Source: Firmicutes bacterium AM55-24TS
GTDB lineage: Bacteria; Bacillota; Clostridia; UBA1381
Assembly: GCA_003460745.1 (NCBI GenBank)
Contig: QTVU01000082.1
Span: forward strand, 1-6,793
Reading direction: 5' to 3'
Length of the DNA: 6,793 nt
Positions 1 to 4,386 of the stretch are shown one piece after another. How positions within the stretch are numbered: the stretch's first letter is position 1; each line of letters opens with the position of its first letter. Made by a program: the position numbers and the translations under genes. Below the pieces are notes generated by a model. It was given only the letters and a program-made list of their open reading frames with translations. It ran no database searches and was not told the origin of the DNA.

Positions 1-138
1 CCGCATAAGGTCAAAAATAAGGGAAAATACATATCATTTCACTATTTAAGGGGCTGGAAAGCCCGTAAAATAAGGAAAGTTCAAGAAATCTCTCCACAAA
101 TTCCGATTTATCGAGCAAAACAGAAAAACAAGAATTAA
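1..138 (+). CDS. Possible C-terminal end of an unidentified protein (5' cut by window edge)
   Basis: Frame 1 of the plus strand is open from the first base to a TAA at 136-138, giving 45 residues rich in lysine and arginine and ending in QKNKN. I recognise no family. The case for a real gene is positional: the stop falls where the conserved part of repeat copy 1 begins. This mirrors copy 2, which starts about 40 bp after the GH43 stop. The plus-strand terminator at 307-339 would then end this gene's transcript. Against it, the stretch is short, the complementary strand is also open here, and no start or domain is visible. It also contains a small GGGCT-GGAA-AGCCC hairpin at 51-64. Treat as tentative. 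Confidence 0.3.
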   Translation, partial: PHKVKNKGKYISFHYLRGWKARKIRKVQEISPQIPIYRAKQKNKN

Positions 139-142
139 TCTC

Positions 143-339
143 ACAGTAGTAACCACCCCCAATTCCTACTACGTTTTTACTACGATTGACGGCATCAATT
201 TGCCGTATTTTTCCCCGTTTCGGATTTTGGTGACAGAGTTTGGGGTAATAAACCCCTCTCACATATTCTGTAAATTGAGGTATGATGAATATACGCTGCA
301 CAGACGGCACTTAGGCTATGGCTCTGAGTGCTGTTTTTT
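143..339 (+). ncRNA. Candidate structured RNA or structured 3'UTR in repeat copy 1
   Basis: Hairpins conserved with copy 2 follow one another. GTAGTA (146-151) pairs with TACTAC (167-172). ACGGCA (189-194) pairs with TGCCGT (201-206). A bulged stem at 230-262 has GTGA/TCAC outside and GGGGT/ACCCC inside, with loop AATAA. GTAT and ATAC pair near 280-295, and a terminator stem closes the unit. No convincing promoter lies just upstream, so this is more likely a processed or unprocessed 3'UTR of the preceding gene than a free-standing RNA gene. It matches no RNA family I can name. Structure is judged by eye from two copies. The same conservation could instead reflect a DNA-level hairpin or a short coding relic. 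Confidence 0.35.
307..339 (+). terminator. Intrinsic terminator of repeat copy 1
   Basis: The stem GCACTTAGGC (307-316) pairs with GCTCTGAGTGC (321-331) around a TATG loop, with one bulged T and one G-U pair. It is followed by TG and six T residues (334-339), with a second T run at 344-349. It is directed rightward, so it would stop transcripts coming from the left edge of the window. Confidence 0.8.
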
Positions 340-373
340 ACGGTTTTTTGTTAGAGTTTGTCGGCATTGTGAA

Positions 374-403
374 TTGATATGATATGTGTGGGTGTGGTAT
401 AAT
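374..403 (+). promoter_or_regulatory. Strong sigma-A promoter of repeat copy 1, antisense to the acetyltransferase
   Basis: TTGATA (374-379), an 18-bp spacer and a consensus TATAAT (398-403), preceded by the extended -10 element TGTGG. Transcription would start near 410 and run rightward, straight across the acetyltransferase pseudogene in antisense. No plus-strand gene with a ribosome site follows. The matching promoters in copies 2 and 3 do sit in front of genes, so this one appears to have been separated from its gene or left facing a rearranged segment. Confidence 0.8.
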
Positions 404-431
404 TATTTAAATAAGCAAATCGGAATTTAAA

Positions 432-874
432 TTATAACGGTCTTTGCAAATACACCATATCTACCAACTGTATTCCACTCTCATAGATTGGGTGGTCATA
501 ATTATCTATAAAGAAATTTGATATGATATGCGAACGGACAAAACCACACTTTTCATAAAATGGTATTGTCAGTGGCTATCGCCTGTTCCCACTTGCAGAA
601 TGGCATATTGCTCTCTGTAATTATTAACAATAAACTCAATTAAGGCTCTTGCATAACCTTTCCCTTGATATTCTGGAACTGTCGCAATGTTCTTGATTTC
701 AAGTATGTCATTTTCTTTATCGGTTATGACACACTCACACTTGACCCCATTATCATCAAGTACATACATCTTGCCGTTATCAAGATAACGGTCAACCATA
801 TCTTCCTGCTCATCTGCTAATAGGAGCAAATCAAGATATTGTTTTTTATTTTCTTTAACTTCAATAATTTTCAT
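432..874 (-). pseudogene. GNAT family N-acetyltransferase, broken by a single-base frameshift
   Basis: GNAT enzymes move an acetyl group from acetyl-CoA to an amine; the substrate here cannot be read from sequence. From ATG at 874 the first 100 residues include the acetyl-CoA loop motif YQGKGYA (about residues 69-75), after IATVPE, then LQVGTGDS. The frame then runs into TGA at 569-571. Adding one base near 572-577 restores a typical GNAT end, with IPFYEKCGF, DNYDHPIYE and LVDMVYL, stopping at TAA 432-434. That gives 147 residues, a normal family length. An AGGTG ribosome site lies 6 nt before the ATG. The TTG just upstream is a less likely start. It is driven by the promoter at 912-940. The break could be natural decay or a base missed in the assembly. 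Confidence 0.85.
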
Positions 875-884
875 CAATCACACC

Positions 885-902
885 TACAAATTCCGATTTG
901 TA
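885..902. promoter_or_regulatory. Perfect 7-bp palindrome in the acetyltransferase 5' leader: possible operator or recombination core
   Basis: TACAAAT-TCCG-ATTTGTA is a perfect inverted repeat around four bases, lying between the -10 box (912-917) and the ribosome site of the acetyltransferase gene. Its centre AAATTCCGATTT recurs at 417-428 (inverted) and 98-109 (same orientation). A repressor operator fits the position. A site-specific recombination core fits the recurrence at module boundaries. Neither is proven. Confidence 0.45.
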
Positions 903-911
903 ATTTAAATA

Positions 912-940
912 ATTATACCACACCCCACACATCATATCAA
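912..940 (-). promoter_or_regulatory. Sigma-A promoter of repeat copy 2, driving the acetyltransferase pseudogene
   Basis: On the minus strand: TTGATA (935-940), a 17-bp spacer ending TGTGG, and TATAAT (912-917). This is a near-consensus promoter with an extended -10. The predicted start near 905 leaves a leader of about 30 nt that contains the palindrome at 885-902 and then the AGGTG ribosome site. Confidence 0.85.
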
Positions 941-974
941 TTCACAATGCCGACAAAATATAACAAAAAACCGT

Positions 975-1007
975 AAAAAAACAGCACCCAAGCCATAGCC
1001 TGAGTGC
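975..1007 (-). terminator. Intrinsic terminator of repeat copy 2, downstream of the GH43-like gene
   Basis: Minus-strand stem GCACTCAGGC / GCTTGGGTGC around TATG (984-1007): ten pairs, two of them G-U, followed by TG and seven T residues (complement of 975-981). It lies about 210 nt after the GH43 stop codon, giving that messenger a long structured 3'UTR. Confidence 0.8.
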
Positions 1008-1171
1008 CGTCTATGCAGTGTATATTCATCATACCTCAATTTACAGAATATGTGAGAGGGGTTTATTACCCCGAACTCTGTCACGAAAATCCGAAACGGA
1101 GCAAAATACGGCAAATTGATGCCGTGGGTAGTAGTAAAAACGTAGTACGAATTGGGGTTGTTACTACTGTG
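975..1171 (-). ncRNA. Candidate structured RNA or structured 3'UTR in repeat copy 2
   Basis: It keeps the hairpins of copy 1. The GTAGTA/TACTAC stem spans 1142-1167, ACGGCA/TGCCGT spans 1108-1125, the bulged stem with GGGGT/ACCCC spans 1052-1084, and the terminator stem spans 984-1007. Base changes relative to copy 1 fall in loops or leave pairing possible. It would be transcribed as the tail of the GH43 messenger. An RNA role is inferred only from this conservation between two copies. Confidence 0.35.
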
Positions 1172-1217
1172 GGGATTCTCGCCGTTAATATAAACTTATC
1201 CTATAAAATACTTTTTG

Positions 1218-2162
1218 TTATTTTTTATTTATCCATTTGTGTTTCTTAATTCTTTCATATTCATCCCCTGTAATTTCCATCACAACACCATGTTTAAATT
1301 TATAGGGAAATGTAAATTTCTCTTTAGAGCATTTTAAATTTATACTATCCAAAGATTCCATAACAAAAGGAACATATCCCATATCTTCTTTTTCACATCC
1401 ATAGAAATCCAACATTAGGCAGATTTTTTTATCTGATAATGTATAAACCATCGGTGCTTCGTAAGTATTACATTTTTCCAAAGAAGCCATTTGTTCATCA
1501 AAAAAAATATCTCTTTCATACGGTCCATATAAAGATTGTGAGGTTTCATGTATAACTGCTTTAGGATTGTCTGCACTTTTAACAAAAAAATGATATGTGC
1601 CATTTGATTTATATAGAAACGAGTCCAAAAGTTCGCTGTCTGTTTTTTTACAAAACAATTTAGGTTTTGAAAATTTTTCAAAATCCTTTGTTACACTATA
1701 GTATATAGCCAACCCGCTATAATCATCATTTTTGTTAGAAGATGACCAATGAACCACATATTCTCCACTCTCATCGTCAAAGAATATTCCCGGAGCCCAA
1801 AAGCATCCGAGATTATCGTCATCAAATTGTAACAGTATTTCATCTGACCAATTCACCAAATCATCCGATTTCCACATTGCAATGGCCTTGCTGCCATCTT
1901 TAAATGCATTTCTTATGTTTCCTTTATACTTTGTATCTATATTCTTAATAAGGGCAAGATCTGTCGCCATTATGACAAATCTATTATCTCTTGTACGTGC
2001 TATTACTATATCTCGCACTCCCAAATCACCTTTTTTAGCAGTAATAACAGGGTTTCCGTCATTTATTATTTCCCAATCATATCCATTTTTACTCAAAGCA
2101 AAATAAACCTGCTCTCCTTTTTCTGTCCACATTTCACGAAAGTGCACAAATAAATATGCCAT
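1218..2162 (-). CDS. Glycoside hydrolase family 43-like protein (cytoplasmic, five-bladed propeller)
   Basis: A 314-residue protein of the GH43 type, a family that mostly removes arabinose or xylose from plant polysaccharides and oligosaccharides. The subfamily and true substrate are not identifiable here. Visible landmarks, numbered from the chosen start: N-terminal AYLFVHF, then GVRD with the likely base Asp51, and LLDSFLYK with the likely pKa-modulating Asp180. TYEAP carries the likely acid Glu235, and the C-terminus has the GVVMEITGDEY block common in related members. The usual WAPE/WAPD block reads WAPG (122-125). No signal peptide is seen, so it should act on imported oligosaccharides. 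The start is ATG at 2162: GGAG lies 9 nt upstream, whereas the ATG five codons earlier has only a weak site. The promoter at 2213-2241 drives it, and the terminator in repeat copy 2 ends it. Confidence 0.85.
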   Translation of the reverse strand: MAYLFVHFREMWTEKGEQVYFALSKNGYDWEIINDGNPVITAKKGDLGVRDIVIARTRDNRFVIMATDLALIKNIDTKYKGNIRNAFKDGSKAIAMWKSDDLVNWSDEILLQFDDDNLGCFWAPGIFFDDESGEYVVHWSSSNKNDDYSGLAIYYSVTKDFEKFSKPKLFCKKTDSELLDSFLYKSNGTYHFFVKSADNPKAVIHETSQSLYGPYERDIFFDEQMASLEKCNTYEAPMVYTLSDKKICLMLDFYGCEKEDMGYVPFVMESLDSINLKCSKEKFTFPYKFKHGVVMEITGDEYERIKKHKWINKK

Positions 2163-2171
2163 TATATATTT

Positions 2172-2175
2172 CTCC
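2172..2175 (-). promoter_or_regulatory. Ribosome binding site choosing the GH43 start
   Basis: GGAG on the minus strand, 9 nt before ATG 2162. It overlaps the codons of the alternative upstream ATG (2177), so initiation at the inner ATG (protein beginning MAYLFVHF) is preferred. Confidence 0.65.
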
Positions 2176-2212
2176 ATTCTACTTTTTTCAAAAAAGTTTT
2201 ATTTTATTAACA

Positions 2213-2241
2213 ATTATACCACATCACGCAAATCATATCAA
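2213..2241 (-). promoter_or_regulatory. Promoter of the GH43-like gene (repeat copy 3)
   Basis: Minus strand: TTGATA (2236-2241), 17-bp spacer ending TGTGG, TATAAT (2213-2218). Transcription should start near 2206, about 45 nt before the chosen ATG at 2162. Confidence 0.8.
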
Positions 2242-2255
2242 TTCGCAATACATAC

Positions 2256-2291
2256 AAAAAAACAGCACCCAAGCCATAGCCCGAGTGCTGT
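2256..2291 (-). terminator. Intrinsic terminator of repeat copy 3
   Basis: On the minus strand ACAGCACTCGGGC pairs with GCTTGGGTGCTGT around TATG: thirteen pairs including three G-U, followed by a T run (complement of 2256-2262). The wobble pairs would be A-C mismatches on the plus strand, so it works only leftward. It insulates the GH43 promoter from transcription arriving from the 2593 promoter. Confidence 0.8.
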
Positions 2292-2592
2292 CATTATTAT
2301 CATTAATCATACAATTTTATATATGCATAATCAAGCTACATTAAACATTGTATTGTTGAGAGTATTCTTCGAGTCACAGAATAAAGTTTTGAAAGCGAGT
2401 CGCACGCACAGAAAAGATACTCGGCAGAGTAATTGGTGCGGAACATATTCTTTAATCTTATTTACTTCCGAAACAGAAAGAAAAAGATGTATTGTACGAA
2501 CGGAATCCTACCAAACATTCAAAAGAGAATTTATAAGTTGATTATGTCTTTTACTTCATACAATTTCATATTATTATCCTCACCGTCTACCT
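2292..2592. other. Gene-poor stretch with possible RNA structure; likely transcribed leftward
   Basis: No recognisable protein is encoded here. A plus-strand frame of 72 codons from 2323 lacks a ribosome site. A minus-strand frame with 36 codons after an internal ATG also lacks one. The part around 2360-2440 can fold: TATTCT pairs with AGAATA, and CGCAC (2401-2405) pairs with GTGCG (2436-2440) around a TACTC/GAGTA hairpin. A promoter at its right end (2593-2603) and a leftward terminator at its left end (2256-2291) make it a possible transcription unit of about 330 nt. A decayed gene is the main alternative. Confidence 0.4.
2531..2569 (-). CDS. 12-codon micro-ORF behind a good promoter and ribosome site
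   Basis: GAGG (2578-2581) lies 8 nt before an ATG at 2569 that opens MKLYEVKDIINL and then stops at TAA 2531-2533. The extended -10 box at 2593-2598 is about 23 nt upstream. The initiation signals look as good as those of the larger genes here, but the frame is very short. It could be the surviving start of a gene whose body was lost, or a leader peptide. No function is assigned. Confidence 0.35.
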   Translation of the reverse strand: MKLYEVKDIINL

Positions 2593-2603
2593 GTTATACC
2601 ACA
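2593..2603 (-). promoter_or_regulatory. Extended -10 promoter element, no strong -35
   Basis: Minus strand TGTGG-TATAAC (2593-2603), the same -10 core as in the repeat promoters, placed directly after the terminator at 2606-2642. No good -35 is visible at 17-18 bp. The order terminator then TGTGGTATAA repeats that of the three repeat copies, although the surrounding sequence is not clearly homologous. Confidence 0.5.
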
Positions 2604-2605
2604 GT

Positions 2606-2642
2606 AAAAAAGCCTTGATGTGAGTCATTCGCCCACATCAAG
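2606..2642 (-). terminator. Intrinsic terminator of the kduI operon
   Basis: On the minus strand CTTGATGTG (2634-2642) pairs perfectly with CACATCAAG (2614-2622) around an 11-nt loop. It is followed by GC and six T residues (complement of 2606-2611). It begins about 10 nt after the stop of the TIM-barrel gene. Confidence 0.9.
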
Positions 2643-2651
2643 ACTTTCATT

Positions 2652-3467
2652 TTATACAAATCTCTTTTCAACTGCAGCCTTAACTTGTGCAAGGTGATCT
2701 TCCTTAACTTCTTCAAGAATAACTGCAATATCCGGATTATATTGCTTTAGCTTATCCCAAAGCAAATCTTTATTAAGCAATCCGTCGCACGGAAATTCAT
2801 AAGCAACTTCACCGTCAACAAGTTTAAAATCTTTCAAGTGAAGCAACTTTGTTTTCTCGCCCAACAAATCAAAATGAGTATTAATAATTTCATCTTGATT
2901 TTTATAATTTGCGGTATTGATATAATTAACAGGGTCAAATATAACTCTGACATTTGGTGAATTAAGGTCATCGACCAATCTTTTCATCTTTGTCGGAGTA
3001 TTTATAACATGAAAATGAACGCCCTCAATACCCACATTTACGCCTATTTCTTCCGCCGCAGAAACAAGTTTTTTCATATTCTTCAAAAGATACTGATATG
3101 TTTCTTCGGAGTTATTTATTTCATCGTCATCACTGAAACGGCAAGTTTCAAGACCGACCATTTCCGCACCGATATATTTTGCATAATGCAAATTCTCGAT
3201 AAAATAATCAAGGCTTTCATTAAGGCTTTCCTCGTTTGCGTCAGACGGATTGATATAGCAGCCCAAAATCGGCACACGAATACCGTTTTCACGCAATTTA
3301 TCACCGATTGACTTAGCATATTCAGGTGTAAAATTACCTTTCTTAAAATCAGCCAACGATCTCAAAAGCACAAGCTGAACACCGCCAACGCCGTACTCTT
3401 TACACTTTTCGCACAAAGCGTCAAGCGTATTAGTATCGAAGTCATGACCTCTCATTCCAATATACAT
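2652..3467 (-). CDS. Sugar phosphate isomerase/epimerase-like TIM-barrel protein
   Basis: A 271-residue protein of the xylose isomerase-like (AP endonuclease family 2) barrel group. These are divalent-metal enzymes that isomerise or epimerise sugars and related keto acids. Likely metal ligands at the ends of barrel strands are Glu148 (GIEGVHFH), Asp178 (IFDPVNYI), His210 (LLHLKDF) and Glu252 (ILEEV). No signal peptide is seen. It starts at ATG 3467, with GGAG 7 nt upstream and only 13 bp after the kduI stop, so the two genes are co-transcribed. It then ends at the terminator at 2606-2642. The exact substrate is not known. Pairing with kduI suggests a keto-uronate or a related pectin, alginate or glycosaminoglycan intermediate, which is inference from context. 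Confidence 0.85.
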   Translation of the reverse strand: MYIGMRGHDFDTNTLDALCEKCKEYGVGGVQLVLLRSLADFKKGNFTPEYAKSIGDKLRENGIRVPILGCYINPSDANEESLNESLDYFIENLHYAKYIGAEMVGLETCRFSDDDEINNSEETYQYLLKNMKKLVSAAEEIGVNVGIEGVHFHVINTPTKMKRLVDDLNSPNVRVIFDPVNYINTANYKNQDEIINTHFDLLGEKTKLLHLKDFKLVDGEVAYEFPCDGLLNKDLLWDKLKQYNPDIAVILEEVKEDHLAQVKAAVEKRFV

Positions 3468-3480
3468 TTTACTTCTCCTA

Positions 3481-4311
3481 TTACTTCAAGTCCTTTGTTT
3501 CAATGAAGTCCATATCGTCAAACTCTTGGTTTTCACCGCACATTGCCCAAATAAATGAGTAATTCTTTGTGCCGACACCTGTATGTATTGACCAGCTTGG
3601 CGAAATTACAGCTTCTTCATTATGCATAATGATATGTCTCGTTTCGTCAGGCTCGCCCATCATATGGAATACTGCGTCATTTTCGCCCATATCAAGATAT
3701 AGATAAACTTCCATACGTCTGTCATGTGTATGACAAGGCATAGTATTCCAGTTTGAACCTACATCAAGCATTGTAAGACCCATTGCAAGCTGACAGCTCT
3801 GCATGACTTCAGGGTGGATATATTGATTTATAACTCTCTTATTACAATCTTCAACACTGCCGCAAGGAACTTTCTTAGCCTTTGTAATATCAATCTTTAC
3901 TGTCGGATATTCCTTATGAGCAGGACATGATGAAACATAGAACTTCGGTGGGTTTGCTTCGTCAACGCACTTGAAAGTAATTTCCTTATTGCCTCTGCCG
4001 ATATAGATACCGTCACGAGGGTTCATTTCATAATCTGTACCGTCCACTGTGATGATACCTTTTCCTCCGATATTGATACAACCCATTTCACGTCTTTGTA
4101 GGAAGTAATCAGCAGCAAGTTCCTTACCGGCCTCCAATACAAGCTCTTGCTTTACAGGCATAAATCCGGCTGTGATAATACGGTCAATATGACTGTATAC
4201 CATTTTTGAATTATCCGGAGTAAACAATCCGCTGATATGAAATTCCTCTCTTAATCTTTCAGTTGTGTAATGCTTTACATCTTTTGGGTTTGATGCACAT
4301 CTTAAATCCAT
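3481..4311 (-). CDS. kduI: 5-dehydro-4-deoxy-D-glucuronate isomerase (KduI)
   Basis: A 276-residue cytoplasmic enzyme, close to the usual family length (about 278). KduI interconverts 5-keto-4-deoxyuronate, released from unsaturated uronides, and 3-deoxy-D-glycero-2,5-hexodiulosonate (EC 5.3.1.17), in pectin and glycosaminoglycan breakdown. The sequence is a clear bicupin of this family. The N-terminus has DVKHYTTERLREEF and GLFTPD. The C-terminal cupin carries the zinc ligands His194, His196 and Glu201 in MPCHTHDRRMEVYLY, and His243 in SWSIHTGVG. An AAGGAGG ribosome site lies 9 nt before the ATG at 4311. It is first in a two-gene operon with its own promoter (4351-4379). The usual next enzyme, the dehydrogenase KduD, is not in the window. 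No regulator site is evident. Confidence 0.97.
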   Translation of the reverse strand: MDLRCASNPKDVKHYTTERLREEFHISGLFTPDNSKMVYSHIDRIITAGFMPVKQELVLEAGKELAADYFLQRREMGCINIGGKGIITVDGTDYEMNPRDGIYIGRGNKEITFKCVDEANPPKFYVSSCPAHKEYPTVKIDITKAKKVPCGSVEDCNKRVINQYIHPEVMQSCQLAMGLTMLDVGSNWNTMPCHTHDRRMEVYLYLDMGENDAVFHMMGEPDETRHIIMHNEEAVISPSWSIHTGVGTKNYSFIWAMCGENQEFDDMDFIETKDLK

Positions 4312-4350
4312 TTTAAATTTCCTCCTTGTATTAAATACTTTCTATATTAC

Positions 4351-4379
4351 ATTTTAACATATATTACTTTTAAAATCAA
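4351..4379 (-). promoter_or_regulatory. Promoter of the kduI operon
   Basis: Minus strand TTGATT (4374-4379), 17-bp spacer ending in the extended element TATGT, TAAAAT (4351-4356). It lies wholly in the 75-bp gap after the GGDEF gene. I see no hairpin terminator in that gap, so some read-through from the GGDEF gene into kduI is possible. Confidence 0.75.
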
Positions 4380-4386
4380 GTGGCTA

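Larger units (their letters stand above)
138..428 (+). repeat. Full-length copy 1 of a ~290-bp terminator-promoter repeat
   Basis: This segment matches the reverse complement of 888-1176 over its whole length, at roughly 85-90% identity by eye with a few single-base indels. In order along the plus strand it holds a hairpin-rich stretch (about 143-305), an intrinsic terminator (307-339), an AT-rich spacer, a strong promoter (374-403) and the junction motif AAATCGGAATTT (417-428). Four bases later comes the stop codon of the acetyltransferase pseudogene, which lies on the opposite strand. Similarity to copy 2 ends just after the stop of the partial ORF on the left. No transposase is seen. The long ORFs within the repeat on the minus strand are probably shadows: in the stretch compared with copy 2, nearly every base difference changes the residue. 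Confidence 0.9.
888..1176 (-). repeat. Full-length copy 2 of the ~290-bp terminator-promoter repeat (inverted relative to copy 1)
   Basis: Reverse-complement match to 138-428. Read on the minus strand, it begins about 40 bp after the GH43-like gene's stop and passes through the hairpin-rich part. It then gives the terminator (975-1007) and the promoter (912-940), and ends at AAATTCCGATTT (888-899) just before the acetyltransferase ribosome site. It therefore closes one gene and opens the next. Beyond 1176 the similarity to copy 1 is lost. Confidence 0.9.
2213..2291 (-). repeat. Truncated copy 3 of the terminator-promoter repeat
   Basis: On the minus strand this segment holds only the distal third of the repeat: the terminator stem, a shortened spacer, and the promoter block matching AATTGATATGAT and GTGGTATAATT. 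The hairpin-rich first part is absent, and sequence beyond 2291 shows no match to copies 1 and 2. It is more diverged than copies 1 and 2 are from each other. It has the same orientation as copy 2 and sits in front of the GH43-like gene. Confidence 0.8.

Noticed and set aside
51..64. GGGCT-GGAA-AGCCC hairpin
   Set aside because: A five-pair stem with no T run and no second copy; it may be chance, and it lies inside the possible partial ORF.
189..215. ACGGCA/TGCCGT hairpin followed by T residues as a second terminator
   Set aside because: The T run is interrupted in copy 2 (ATTTTGC), so it is kept only as a conserved hairpin in the candidate structured RNA.
11..310. 99-codon minus-strand ORF in repeat copy 1 and its 81-codon counterpart at 1004-1249 (plus)
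   Set aside because: Both begin with GTG within the terminator stem and have no ribosome site. Nearly all base differences between the copies change the residue in this frame, so it does not behave like a conserved gene.
138..1176. Insertion sequence or MITE with clear target duplications
   Set aside because: No transposase, and I cannot define matching target duplications at the ends of either copy. The 14-bp direct repeat is offset from the end of the aligned region, so the repeat is reported without naming an element class.
138..1176. Integron attC-type sites
   Set aside because: The repeats carry their own promoters and I see no convincing GTTRRRY/RYYYAAC core pair, and no integrase is in the window.
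2323..2541. 72-codon plus-strand ORF in the gene-poor stretch
   Set aside because: No ribosome site, no recognisable domain, and it lies opposite the probable leftward transcript.
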